Origin: Gammaproteobacteria bacterium HGW-Gammaproteobacteria-11
GTDB lineage: Bacteria; Pseudomonadota; Gammaproteobacteria; Pseudomonadales; Pseudomonadaceae
Reading direction: 5' to 3'
DNA: 64,000 nucleotides
NCBI GenBank assembly: GCA_002840055.1
Contig: PGZJ01000003.1
Coordinates: forward strand, 310,001-374,000
In this document: positions 47,068-55,581 of the stretch, piece by piece
Layout of the letters: each line of letters opens with the position of its first letter
How positions within the stretch are numbered: position 1 is the stretch's first letter
Position numbers and translations under genes: made by a program
The notes under the pieces: generated by a model
The model's input: the letters and a program-made list of their open reading frames with translations, nothing else
The model's database searches: none
Told to the model about the DNA's origin: nothing

Positions 47068-47961
47068 TCAGTGCTGCGGGGCAAAGCGGTAGAACAGGTT
47101 CGGCTCACTGACCAGATAAATTCGCTGGCGGTCATCAACCGCCACCCCTTCCGCCTGCGGCACGGTACGTTGCAAACCACTCATGCCGCGCCATAGACCC
47201 AGCAGACTGAGCGGCTCGCCGTCGGCGTCATACTCCACCAGCATATGTGACTCGTCGCTCAGTAACAGCAAGTGACCACTGGCATCATGCAAGGTCAGAG
47301 ACGACAGGTCGGTCATGAACAGACGCGATGAATCGGGCGGTTTGAGCTCGGTAATTCTGACCGCCATGGGCGCATCGGAAGGCGCATCAACAAACCCCGT
47401 TACTGCTAAAACCCTGAGTGGGTCCCGCTCCTTGACCACCAATAAGCGCCGACCTACAGCATCCCAGGAGGCACCTTCAAATCCCTTGTTGTCATTCAGA
47501 TCCAGACCGACTTTCAAACTCGGCGCGCCTTCAACGTTGATTCGTTCAGCCTGCGGCGGAATATCCACAACAATCAGACGCTGCGTACGCTCCTCGGCTA
47601 TAACGAAACGGTTTCCGCTGACATGGGTAAGCCCCTCCATGTCCCTGACGCCATCAATCGCAATCTGACGAAGCAGCGCACCATCAAGACTGATTTCAAC
47701 CAACAAGGGAAGACCGTTGAGTACCGACCAGAGGGTGCCGGTTTCGCTGTTGAAGGTCAGCGCAGATAAATCATCGGCAACGCCGACAATCGGGCGTCCT
47801 TCGATATCCACCCGATAACGTCCAAGATCCAGGGCGCGATCCGGCAAAACCTTGCCGGCAAGCTGCCAGCCATGCCATAACAGTGCGTCAAGACGGGTCA
47901 CATGCAGTGTTACTGCCACGACCAGCAACAATAGAACAGACACAGCCACAAGCGCTTTCAC
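47068..47961 (-). CDS. SdiA-regulated (YjiK-like) domain protein
   Basis: 297 aa with an N-terminal membrane anchor or signal (about 2-20) and a beta-propeller-like body of the SdiA-regulated family: GVADDLSALTFNSETGTLWSVLNG near 65, GVRDMEGLTHVSGNRFVIAEER near 105, NDNKGFEGASWDAVGRRLLVVKERDP near 150 and AEGVAVDDRQRIYLVSEPNLFYRF at the end. Probably periplasmic or membrane-tethered; the function is unknown. It is convergent with rpiA, with six bases between them. Confidence 0.85.
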   Translation of the reverse strand: MKALVAVSVLLLLVVAVTLHVTRLDALLWHGWQLAGKVLPDRALDLGRYRVDIEGRPIVGVADDLSALTFNSETGTLWSVLNGLPLLVEISLDGALLRQIAIDGVRDMEGLTHVSGNRFVIAEERTQRLIVVDIPPQAERINVEGAPSLKVGLDLNDNKGFEGASWDAVGRRLLVVKERDPLRVLAVTGFVDAPSDAPMAVRITELKPPDSSRLFMTDLSSLTLHDASGHLLLLSDESHMLVEYDADGEPLSLLGLWRGMSGLQRTVPQAEGVAVDDRQRIYLVSEPNLFYRFAPQH

Positions 47962-48039
47962 GGCTCAGACTCCTGAACAGGCCACAGAAAAGGTCAGATG
48001 TCAGAGCGCCATCGGTGGCAATAGTTCACAAGCCCGAAT

Positions 48040-48705
48040 TCAACTGACCGTTGCAGACTGTTTCAGTACACCGGGAATCGCTAACTCAAGGCTATCTCCA
48101 GATGCCAGCACCCCGACCCCAGCTGGCGTACCGGTGATGACCACATCACCCGGTTGCAGGGTGAAGACGCAGGCAATCTGCTGCAGCAGCGCAATTATCG
48201 GGGTGATCATCTGGCTGCTGTTGCCCTGCTGACGCAGCACACCGTTGATATGCAACTGCAACTGAATGTCGTGCAAATTCGGCAGTTGTTCGGGTCGCAC
48301 AAAGTGTGACAGTGGGCAGGCGCCATCAAAGGCCTTGGCCCGCTCCCAGGGATGCCCCTTGGCCTTGAGCTGATCCTGCAGCTCGCGCAGGGTCAGATCC
48401 AGGGCCAGACCGACACCGGCTATCGCCTGATGCGCCTGCGCCTCTGTGACCTCACCGCTCAGGGTCTGGCCAATCAGCAGAGCAATCTCGGTTTCATAAT
48501 GCACATCTCCTTTGCCCTGTGGCAGACGCAGGGGCTGGTCGAGCGGCACCACCGCCGTAGCCGGCTTGAGAAACAGCAGCGGCTCGGTGGGAATCGGATT
48601 ATTCAGCTCTCGCGCATGCTCGGCATAGTTGCGCCCGACACAGACCACCTTGCCCAGCGGCAGGTTGGCGGAGGATGCATTAACGAAAAGGTGCTGGTAA
48701 GACAT
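48040..48705 (-). CDS. Fumarylacetoacetate hydrolase family protein
   Basis: 221 aa FAH-fold enzyme: VVCVGRNYAEHARELNNPIP near 20, the metal-binding Glu pair in VHYETEIALLIG near 69, and GDVVITGTPAGVG near 190. Small members act as acylpyruvases or oxaloacetate decarboxylases (YcgM/FAHD1 type); that is the most likely activity. It is on the same strand as the D2HGDH gene, 134 bases downstream, with the heptad repeat arrays in between. Confidence 0.88.
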   Translation of the reverse strand: MSYQHLFVNASSANLPLGKVVCVGRNYAEHARELNNPIPTEPLLFLKPATAVVPLDQPLRLPQGKGDVHYETEIALLIGQTLSGEVTEAQAHQAIAGVGLALDLTLRELQDQLKAKGHPWERAKAFDGACPLSHFVRPEQLPNLHDIQLQLHINGVLRQQGNSSQMITPIIALLQQIACVFTLQPGDVVITGTPAGVGVLASGDSLELAIPGVLKQSATVS

Positions 48706-48730
48706 CTTCAGATCCTTTCAGGATAGCCTC

Positions 48731-48839
48731 AAGCTTCAAGCTTCAAGCTTCAAGCTTCAAGAAAACAGTATGTGCATTCGCCTTGAGCTTTTAGCTTTTA
48801 GCTTGCCGCTTGCCGCTTGCAGCTTGTGGCTTGTGGCTG
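48731..48839. repeat. Inverted heptanucleotide repeat arrays (NNNGCTT family), locus C
   Basis: The left array, 48731-48758, has four exact copies of AAGCTTC. The right array, 48784-48839, has eight 7-base units in the opposite sense (TGAGCTT, TTAGCTT twice, GCCGCTT twice, GCAGCTT, GTGGCTT, GTGGCTG). The right array abuts the stop codon of the D2HGDH gene. The two arrays face each other and can pair imperfectly. Same family as at 7030-7129 and 15193-15220. Confidence 0.88.
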
Positions 48840-50231
48840 TCAGTTAAATATCTTGCCCGGATTCATGATGCCGTTAGGGTCGAATACCGCCTTGACCGCC
48901 TTCATCAATGCGATTTCCTCAGGGCTACGACTGTAATGCAGATAATCGCGCTTGGTCATGCCAACGCCATGCTCGGCAGAGATCGAGCCGTTGTATTTCT
49001 GCACAATCTCGAACACCCACTTGTTCACCGTCGCGCACTTGCCAAAGAACTCATCCTTCGACATGGCTTCCGGCTTGAGGATATTCAGGTGCAGGTTGCC
49101 ATCGCCGATATGGCCAAACCAGACAATCTCGAAGTCCGGATAGTGCTCGCCGACAATGGCGTCAATATCGTGCAGGAAGGCCGGCACCTTGCTGACGGTC
49201 ACGGATATGTCGTTCTTGTAAGGTGTCCAGTGCGAGATGGTCTCGGAAATGAACTCGCGCAGCTTCCACAGATTCTGCAACTGCTGCTCGCTCTGACTCA
49301 TGACCCCGTCCAGCACCCAGCCCTGCTCGACACAATGCTCGAAAATTTCCAGCGCCTGATTGGCGATATCCTCGTTCAGCGCCTCGAACTCCAACAGCGC
49401 ATAGAACGGGCAATCGGTTTCGAAGGGCGCCGGGACATCACCGCGACCCATGATCTTGGCCATCGCCTTGTCCGAGAAAAACTCGAAGGCAGTCAGGTCC
49501 AGCTTGCTCTGGAAGGCATGCAGCACCGGCATGATGGAGTCGAAGTCCGGCGTACCCAGGACCATGGCGGTCAGGTTCTTGGGTGCACGCTCCAGACGCA
49601 TGGTCGCCTCGACGACAAAGCCCAAGGTGCCCTCGGCGCCAATAAACAGCTGGCGCAGATCGTAGCCAGTGGCGTTCTTGATCAAGTCCTTGTTCAGCTC
49701 CAGCAGCTCACCGGTACCGGTGACCACCTTCAGACCGGCCACCCAGTTACGGGTCATGCCGTAGCGAATGACCTTGATACCGCCGGCATTGGTACCGATA
49801 TTGCCGCCAATATTGCTGGAGCCGGCCGAGGCGAAATCGACCGGGTAATACAGCCCCTTGTCTTCGGCAAACTGCTGCAACTGCGCTGTTACCACGCCCG
49901 GCTGACAGAGCACGGTGCGGTCGAACTCGTTGAAATCGAGAATCCGGTTCATATAGTCGAAGGACACGACGATCTCGCCATTGGCCGCCACCGCCCCGGC
50001 AGACAAGCCGGTACGGCCGCCGGAGGGCACCAGCGCCAGCTGTTGCTGATTGGCAAAGCGCACCAGCGCCTGCACCTGCTCAATGCTTTTCGGGAAGACA
50101 ATAGCCAGAGGTGCCGGATCAAAATGCTTGGTCCAATCCTTGCCCCAGTTGTTCAGGGACTCCGGGTCGCAGCGGACTTTGTCCGGCTCAACCAGGGTCT
50201 TGAGGGTTTCAATCACGGCTGCTGGGGTCAT
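48840..50231 (-). CDS. D-2-hydroxyglutarate dehydrogenase (FAD-linked oxidase)
   Basis: 463 aa. FAD-binding PCMH domain in the N-terminal half (VPSGGRTGLSAGAV near 68, FASAGSSNIGGNIGTNAGGIKVIRYG near 130) and the FAD-oxidase C domain with HIGDGNLHLNIL near 367 and SAEHGVGMTKRDYL near 414. It oxidises D-2-hydroxyglutarate to 2-oxoglutarate, passing electrons to the quinone pool via ETF. It is divergent from serA: SerA reduces 2-oxoglutarate to D-2-HG as a side reaction, and this enzyme recycles it, a coupling established in Pseudomonas. Confidence 0.92.
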   Translation of the reverse strand: MTPAAVIETLKTLVEPDKVRCDPESLNNWGKDWTKHFDPAPLAIVFPKSIEQVQALVRFANQQQLALVPSGGRTGLSAGAVAANGEIVVSFDYMNRILDFNEFDRTVLCQPGVVTAQLQQFAEDKGLYYPVDFASAGSSNIGGNIGTNAGGIKVIRYGMTRNWVAGLKVVTGTGELLELNKDLIKNATGYDLRQLFIGAEGTLGFVVEATMRLERAPKNLTAMVLGTPDFDSIMPVLHAFQSKLDLTAFEFFSDKAMAKIMGRGDVPAPFETDCPFYALLEFEALNEDIANQALEIFEHCVEQGWVLDGVMSQSEQQLQNLWKLREFISETISHWTPYKNDISVTVSKVPAFLHDIDAIVGEHYPDFEIVWFGHIGDGNLHLNILKPEAMSKDEFFGKCATVNKWVFEIVQKYNGSISAEHGVGMTKRDYLHYSRSPEEIALMKAVKAVFDPNGIMNPGKIFN

Positions 50232-50407
50232 GGTCGGCTCTCAAACGGGATTCATGCTGCGCCTGAACACAATTCATGCAGTGGCAGGCATCAAAAACGG
50301 GAGATTATGTTAGCATACGCGGCTTCCGAAACAGGGCTCATCCTTTGACAAAAAAAGTCAACGAGCTCATCGGCCCTACTCCATCAGCTTCGCGGGTACC
50401 TGACACC

Positions 50408-51637
50408 ATGATCAAAACCTCGCTGGACAAAAGCAAGATCAAGTTTCTGCTCCTCGAGGGCGTACACCAGACTGCCGTTGATACGCTGAAGGCAGCCGGT
50501 TACACCAACATCGATTACCACACCGGTTCATTACCGGATGAGCAGCTCAAGGAAGCCATTGCCGACGCCCATTTCATCGGCATTCGCTCGCGCACCCAAC
50601 TGACCGCCGAGGTTTTCAGCCACGCCCAGAAGCTGGTCGCCGTGGGCTGTTTCTGTATCGGCACCAACCAGGTTGATCTGGATGCCGCGATGGCAATGGG
50701 CGTAGCCGTATTCAACGCACCCTATTCCAACACCCGTTCGGTAGCCGAACTGGTGCTGGCCGAGGCGATACTGCTGCTGCGCGGCGTACCCGAGAAAAAC
50801 GCCTCCTGCCACCGCGGTGGCTGGATCAAGAGTGCCGAGAACTCCTACGAAATCCGCGGCAAGAAGTTGGGTATCGTCGGCTACGGCTCCATCGGCACCC
50901 AGCTGTCCGTGCTGGCTGAAGGGCTGGGCATGCAGGTGCTGTTCTATGACGTGGTCACCAAGCTGCCGCTGGGTAACGCTACTCAGGTCGCCAGCCTGAC
51001 CGACCTGCTCAACCAGGCTGATATCGTCACCCTGCACGTGCCGGAAACCGCCGCCACCAAGTGGATGATTGGCGAGAAGGAAATCCGCGCCATGAAGCCC
51101 GGCGGCATCCTGATCAATGCCGCGCGCGGTACGGTAGTGGATATCGATGCACTGGCCGCTGCCCTGCGCGACAAGCACCTGAACGGCGCTGCAATTGACG
51201 TGTTCCCGGTCGAGCCACGCTCGAACAAGGACGAATTCATCAGCCCGCTGCGCGAGTTCGACAACTGCATCCTGACGCCGCATGTTGGCGGCTCAACCCT
51301 TGAAGCCCAGGCCAATATCGGTCTTGAAGTAGCGGAAAAGCTGGTGCGCTACAGCGACAACGGTACATCCATTACCTCGGTCAACTTCCCCGAGGTGGCG
51401 CTGCCTTCACACCCGGGTAAGCACCGCCTGCTGCATATTCATCAGAATATTCCGGGCGTACTGAGCGAAATCAACCAGGTGTTTGCCGCCAATGGCATCA
51501 ACATCTGCGGTCAGTTCCTGCAGACCAACGACAAGGTTGGTTACGTGGTGATTGACGTTGACGCCGACAACTCCGAACTGGCTCTGGAAAAAATGCAGGA
51601 AGTGAAGGGTACCATTCGCTCCCGCGTGCTTTTCTAA
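50408..51637 (+). CDS. serA: D-3-phosphoglycerate dehydrogenase
   Basis: 409 aa from the ATG at 50408, the length of PAO1 SerA; a frame open to 50276 is not conserved. First enzyme of serine synthesis. NAD motif LGIVGYGSIGTQLSVLAEGLGM near 155; catalytic Arg in NAARGTVVDI near 238, Glu near 267 and His in LTPHVGGSTLEAQ near 292; a C-terminal ACT domain (about 340-409) senses serine. The leader carries TTGAC-A7-GTCAA at 50345-50361, meaning unknown. It is followed by a strong terminator. Confidence 0.96.
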   Translation: MIKTSLDKSKIKFLLLEGVHQTAVDTLKAAGYTNIDYHTGSLPDEQLKEAIADAHFIGIRSRTQLTAEVFSHAQKLVAVGCFCIGTNQVDLDAAMAMGVAVFNAPYSNTRSVAELVLAEAILLLRGVPEKNASCHRGGWIKSAENSYEIRGKKLGIVGYGSIGTQLSVLAEGLGMQVLFYDVVTKLPLGNATQVASLTDLLNQADIVTLHVPETAATKWMIGEKEIRAMKPGGILINAARGTVVDIDALAAALRDKHLNGAAIDVFPVEPRSNKDEFISPLREFDNCILTPHVGGSTLEAQANIGLEVAEKLVRYSDNGTSITSVNFPEVALPSHPGKHRLLHIHQNIPGVLSEINQVFAANGINICGQFLQTNDKVGYVVIDVDADNSELALEKMQEVKGTIRSRVLF

Positions 51638-51675
51638 AACGCCAGCGAAGCACGCTCTGCCGTGCTGCACGATCA

Positions 51676-51715
51676 CAGGACGCCGCCCAGGGCTTGGGCG
51701 GCGTCCTGTTTTTTT
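51676..51715 (+). terminator. Rho-independent terminator of serA
   Basis: A long, nearly perfect GC-rich stem (AGGACGCCGCCCA pairing with TGGGCGGCGTCCT, 51676-51708) with a short loop is followed by seven T (51709-51715). It lies 38 bases after the serA stop. Confidence 0.95.
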
Positions 51716-51798
51716 ATGGGGCAGAATCTGCTTTTGTAACATGGCGGAAACCTGGCGCTGGTTCAATGGCATTCCAATCTGCCAATTGAACCCACACC

Positions 51799-53103
51799 AT
51801 GTCAGCCATTGATTCCCTTGCTGCCCTGCTGAAAGCCGTCGACCCCTTGAGTCCGGCCATGATCATCAGTGATGTTGCCGACCAACTGCTGCAACCTGCC
51901 TACAAAGCCTTCCTGTCCCTGCCCATAGTGGATGACCAGCAACGTCCGCTGGGCCTGATCAGCCGTTATCGCCTGCAGGACATTTTCATGCAGCGCTTCG
52001 GCCGCGACCTCTGGGGCAAGCGTTCAGTGACCGAGGCGGTCAACCCCGACTCGCTGATCATTGCCATCAATACGCCGCTGGACGAGGCGGCCCGCATCGT
52101 TACCGCGCAGTTGCAGTATCCGATTACCGAAGACTTTATTCTGGTTGACGAGGCTGGCCGCTACCAGGGACTGGGGACCGTACTGGACCTGCTCAAGGCC
52201 ATGGAACTGCGCATTGACCAGCGCAACCGCGCCCTCAATCGCGCCCTGCGCGAACTGAAGAATTCCCAGGCGCATCTGATCCAATCCGAGAAAATGGCCT
52301 CGCTGGGTCAGATGGTTGCGGGTGTTGCGCACGAGCTGAACACCCCCCTGGGCTACGTGAAGAACAACGTGCAACTGCTCCGTGATCTGGTGCAGCCACT
52401 GCTGGAACTGGCCGACGCCCAGGCGCAGTTGAGCGCCTGCCTGAATGACCCGGACAGCCCTGCAGACAAGGTCGAGGCGCACTTCGTCCGGGTCCAGGAC
52501 GCCACCGCGATAGCCTCACCGGCCACCTTTGAGGAAGACTTCACCCCCCTGATGGACGACACCCTGTATGGTCTTGAGCAGATCGGCGAACTGGCCGTGA
52601 GCCTCAAGGACTTTGCGCGCCTGGATCGCAGCATGAGTGAAGACATCGACCTGAACGACTGTGTCCGCAATGCCCTGGTGATTGCCCGCAACACGCTGAA
52701 GGACAAGGCCAAGGTCATTACCCGCCTGGGTGAACTGCCGACCATCACCTGCACGCCCTCACAGATCAACCAGGTGCTGCTCAACATGCTCACCAACGCG
52801 GCTCAGGCGATCCAGGGTAGCGGGCAGATTCTGGTGAAAAGCTGGGCTGATGCGCAGCACGCCTACCTGTCGATTCAGGACAACGGCCAGGGCATCCCCA
52901 AAGCCGTGCAACAGCGCATTTTCGATCCCTTCTTCACTACCAAGGCCGTTGGTGAAGGTACCGGTCTGGGGCTGGCCATCAGCTACAAGATCATTCAAGA
53001 GCACGGCGGCACTATCCGCTTCGCCTCGGAACCGGGGCGCGGCACACGCTTTGATATCAGCCTGCCGCTCAACCAAAGCCAGTCATTGCAACGGAGTGCC
53101 TAA
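51799..53103 (+). CDS. CBS-domain histidine kinase
   Basis: 434 aa, no membrane helix, so cytoplasmic. A CBS pair at about 10-140 (SLPIVDDQQRPLGLISRYRLQDIF; DFILVDEAGRYQGLGTVLDLLKAM), a coiled coil, then the HisKA box with His in MVAGVAHELNTPLGYVKNNV near 179 and the ATPase domain (NQVLLNMLTNAAQAIQG, GTGLGLAIS). The ATPase/HisKA type is that of NtrB-like HPK4 kinases. It probably senses adenylate state through CBS and signals to the adjacent double-receiver protein, whose start codon follows its stop with no gap. Only a weak ribosome site precedes the ATG. Confidence 0.88.
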   Translation: MSAIDSLAALLKAVDPLSPAMIISDVADQLLQPAYKAFLSLPIVDDQQRPLGLISRYRLQDIFMQRFGRDLWGKRSVTEAVNPDSLIIAINTPLDEAARIVTAQLQYPITEDFILVDEAGRYQGLGTVLDLLKAMELRIDQRNRALNRALRELKNSQAHLIQSEKMASLGQMVAGVAHELNTPLGYVKNNVQLLRDLVQPLLELADAQAQLSACLNDPDSPADKVEAHFVRVQDATAIASPATFEEDFTPLMDDTLYGLEQIGELAVSLKDFARLDRSMSEDIDLNDCVRNALVIARNTLKDKAKVITRLGELPTITCTPSQINQVLLNMLTNAAQAIQGSGQILVKSWADAQHAYLSIQDNGQGIPKAVQQRIFDPFFTTKAVGEGTGLGLAISYKIIQEHGGTIRFASEPGRGTRFDISLPLNQSQSLQRSA

Positions 53104-54036
53104 ATGTCCCCTGCCCATAGCGTGCGCATCCTCTTTGTCGATGATGAAGAACGCATTCTGCGAAGTCTGTCGATGCAGTTTCGGCGCCAGTACCAGGTCA
53201 TAACCGAGTCCAATCCCGAGCGGGTCATGGCCCGCCTGCAGGACGAGCCAGTGGACATCATCGTCAGCGACCAGCGCATGCCACAGATGACCGGCAGCCA
53301 GTTGCTCGAGCAGGTACAGGAACGCTATCCCAACAGCCTGCGCATCCTGCTGACCGGCTATTCGGATCTGGATGCGGCCGTGGAGGCCCTCAACAATGGC
53401 GGTATTTTCCGCTATTTGACCAAGCCCTGGGACCAGCAGGCCATGGCCGATACCCTGGCCCAGGCCGCACAGATTGTGCTGCACCGCCGGCGCTTTGCCA
53501 AAGGCCCGGTGGCGGTACCTGCCGCCATCAGCAAACCCAAGCCGGTGCGCCTGCTGTTGATCGATGACGACCCGGAGAATCAACGACTGAGTGGCGAGAT
53601 CTGTCAGCAAATGGGCGTACAGCTGCAGACGGCCCTGACCCTGGACGCCGCTGTAGCGCGCTTGAACGAGGAGGAAATCGACATCCTGCTCACCGACATC
53701 CGCCTGGGCAAGGATGACTTGCGACCCTTGTTGATGACCCTGGCACAAGCGCACCCGCAATTACTGAGTATCGTCATAACGCCGTTTCAGGATACCGAGC
53801 TGCTGCTCAAGCTGATCAACCAGGCGCAGATTTTCCGCTATCTGCCCAAACCGATTCGCCGAGGCATGCTTGAGCGAGCCATCAGGACCGCCGTAACCCG
53901 CGTTGAGGAAGCCCGGCAACAACCTGCCGCACCGGTCATGCAGCAGGCGGAAGCACCCCGTGCTGCTGAGGAGCAACGGGGTGTCAGCAACTTCATGGGT
54001 ATGCTCGGACGCCTGCGCCAACGCCTCAGCGCCTGA
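53104..54036 (+). CDS. Double-receiver response regulator without output domain
   Basis: 310 aa. Receiver 1 at about 7-125 (ILFVDDEERILRSLSMQF, phospho-Asp in DIIVSDQRMPQMTG, Lys in FRYLTKPWD) resembles the RpfG/HupR type. Receiver 2 at about 148-270 (LLLIDDDPENQRLS, Asp in ILLTDIRLG, Lys in FRYLPKPIRRG). The last 40 residues are Ala/Pro/Gln-rich and end in a basic helix. No DNA-binding, HD-GYP or GGDEF domain. It is coupled to the CBS kinase. It may act by protein contact; the target is unknown. A hairpin at 54029-54044 overlaps its stop codon. Confidence 0.88.
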   Translation: MSPAHSVRILFVDDEERILRSLSMQFRRQYQVITESNPERVMARLQDEPVDIIVSDQRMPQMTGSQLLEQVQERYPNSLRILLTGYSDLDAAVEALNNGGIFRYLTKPWDQQAMADTLAQAAQIVLHRRRFAKGPVAVPAAISKPKPVRLLLIDDDPENQRLSGEICQQMGVQLQTALTLDAAVARLNEEEIDILLTDIRLGKDDLRPLLMTLAQAHPQLLSIVITPFQDTELLLKLINQAQIFRYLPKPIRRGMLERAIRTAVTRVEEARQQPAAPVMQQAEAPRAAEEQRGVSNFMGMLGRLRQRLSA

Positions 54037-54057
54037 GCAGGCGCGCGAGCCTGCTGT

Positions 54058-54693
54058 TCAACGTAGCAGCGGGTTATCCGGACGGCGCCGGAACCAGCCA
54101 ACCAGACTGGCCCGTTCGCGCTGGGCGGGCAGCACCTCATGCAGGATGCTGTCACTCATGAACACCGCCAAGGTGCCCGAGCGGGGCGCCACATCCAGTA
54201 TTCGCTCCGCAAGATGCAAGCGTAACTCGCCGCCATCCCCCGGTTGCCAATCGGCGTTCAGATAAGCCACCACCGACACTGTGCGAAGCGGATTGCCCTT
54301 GAATCGATCCAGATGCTTGCGATACCCGGCCCCTGGCGGGTACAGAGCGTAGTGGGTTTCAAAATTGTCCAGCCCGAGAAACAGACTGCGATTCAGGCTG
54401 CAGCGCAAACCTTCCATGATGGTCAGATAGGCCGCGTTGGCGGCGCAGGGCGGACAGTCGTCAAGCCAGCGCGTGTAGTCGCCGCGAATGGCCGGCATCA
54501 CCAGCGCCTCACCGGCCTGGCCGATGGCCGCCGGACTCAGGTCATCGTTGCACCACAGGGCCCGACAAACTGAAGCAAGACTGCTCGCCAGCTCTCCGGG
54601 CAAAGCATCGGCTTGAACTGACCAGCCCTGCAGTGCCAGATCGTCGGACACACGCACAAAGCATTCACCCAGCGCCGCAGGGAACTCGGTCAT
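54058..54693 (-). CDS. 2OG-Fe(II) oxygenase
   Basis: 211 aa from the ATG at 54693 (the longer frame is not conserved). Double-stranded beta-helix of prolyl-4-hydroxylase type: HYALYPPGAGYRKHLDRFKGN near 120 gives the HxD iron pair, VSVVAYLNADWQPGDGGELRLH follows, and the distal His with Arg is in FMSDSILHEVLPAQRERASLVGWFRRR near 190. The target is unknown; family members hydroxylate prolyl or other residues or small molecules. Confidence 0.85.
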   Translation of the reverse strand: MTEFPAALGECFVRVSDDLALQGWSVQADALPGELASSLASVCRALWCNDDLSPAAIGQAGEALVMPAIRGDYTRWLDDCPPCAANAAYLTIMEGLRCSLNRSLFLGLDNFETHYALYPPGAGYRKHLDRFKGNPLRTVSVVAYLNADWQPGDGGELRLHLAERILDVAPRSGTLAVFMSDSILHEVLPAQRERASLVGWFRRRPDNPLLR

Positions 54694-54804
54694 GATAAAA
54701 GACTCAGATGAAGGACTAAAGACGGCCTGACCAGGCCACGTGCCATTGTATCCTCTGCACAGCGTCGAACAAGCCCCAACCCATTTATTTACCAGCGAGA
54801 AACC

Positions 54805-55548
54805 ATGCGCCTGACTCCGCTTCATCTGATGATCATGACCCTGCTCTCCAGCCTGATGCTGCTGAGCCTGAACGCCCGTGCCAGCACCGATCTCTATGAC
54901 CTGTCGGGCATGGCCACCCACCAGAGCCACTTTCAGCTTGCCCTGGCTGCCGCACAGCAACGCTATGCCCAACAGCTTCCGCGTTCAGTGCATGAAAGCC
55001 TGGTACGCCAGAGCAACCAGCGATTTGCCGCCGATGGCATGCACAATCGTGCTCGTACCCGTTTGGCTGTTGCTCTGGATGACAGCGCTCAACGAGATGC
55101 CGTGGCGTTTTTCAATACCCCCCTTGGCCGCAAGGTGGTTCAGGCTGAAACCCGGGCAACCGCACCGGCTTCAATTGCCGCGATACAGCGCGGCCTGCCC
55201 GCGCAACCCCTGAGCCCGGAGCGTCAGCAACTGATTGAGCAACTGAGTCACAGCCTGCCGGCGCTTGAACTGGGCGTGGAAGTGTCGATGGCGCTGGCCA
55301 ATCTGGCCACACAGAGCGCCAATGACCTGCTCGGTGGTCTTTTCCAGGTCCCAGGGGAGTTGATGAGCGGCAATCGCGACGCCCTGCGCAACCAGATGCA
55401 ATCGAATCTGCCCAACACCCTGGCGCATGTATACCGCGACCTGAGTGACAGCGAACTGCGCGCCTATCTGGATTGGAGTCAGTCGAGCCAGGGCAGCACC
55501 ACACTGCGCGCGATGGAGCTGGCCGCCCGGGATGCACTCAACCCCTGA
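54805..55548 (+). CDS. DUF2059-like exported protein
   Basis: 247 aa with a signal peptide (cleavage near NARA-S at 26-27). The mature part is helical and contains the DUF2059-like block DAVAFFNTPLGRKVVQAETRA near 95, repeated more weakly as DLSDSELRAYLDWSQSSQGSTTLRAM near 215. Probably periplasmic. Function unknown. It stands alone between divergent and convergent neighbours. Confidence 0.7.
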   Translation: MRLTPLHLMIMTLLSSLMLLSLNARASTDLYDLSGMATHQSHFQLALAAAQQRYAQQLPRSVHESLVRQSNQRFAADGMHNRARTRLAVALDDSAQRDAVAFFNTPLGRKVVQAETRATAPASIAAIQRGLPAQPLSPERQQLIEQLSHSLPALELGVEVSMALANLATQSANDLLGGLFQVPGELMSGNRDALRNQMQSNLPNTLAHVYRDLSDSELRAYLDWSQSSQGSTTLRAMELAARDALNP

Positions 55549-55581
55549 GAAAAGCGGGTTGTTGCTCAGATGACCAGGGGC

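Noticed and set aside
48731-48839. Possible CRISPR array
   Set aside because: Units are 7 bases with no spacers and there are no cas genes; it is a short tandem repeat.
48810-50348. 512-codon open frame on the plus strand
   Set aside because: Antisense shadow of the D2HGDH gene, which has clear FAD motifs; the frame has no recognisable protein features.
54029-54044. Terminator after the double-receiver gene
   Set aside because: A GCGCCTG/CAGGCGC hairpin overlaps the stop codon but has no T-run; too weak to call.
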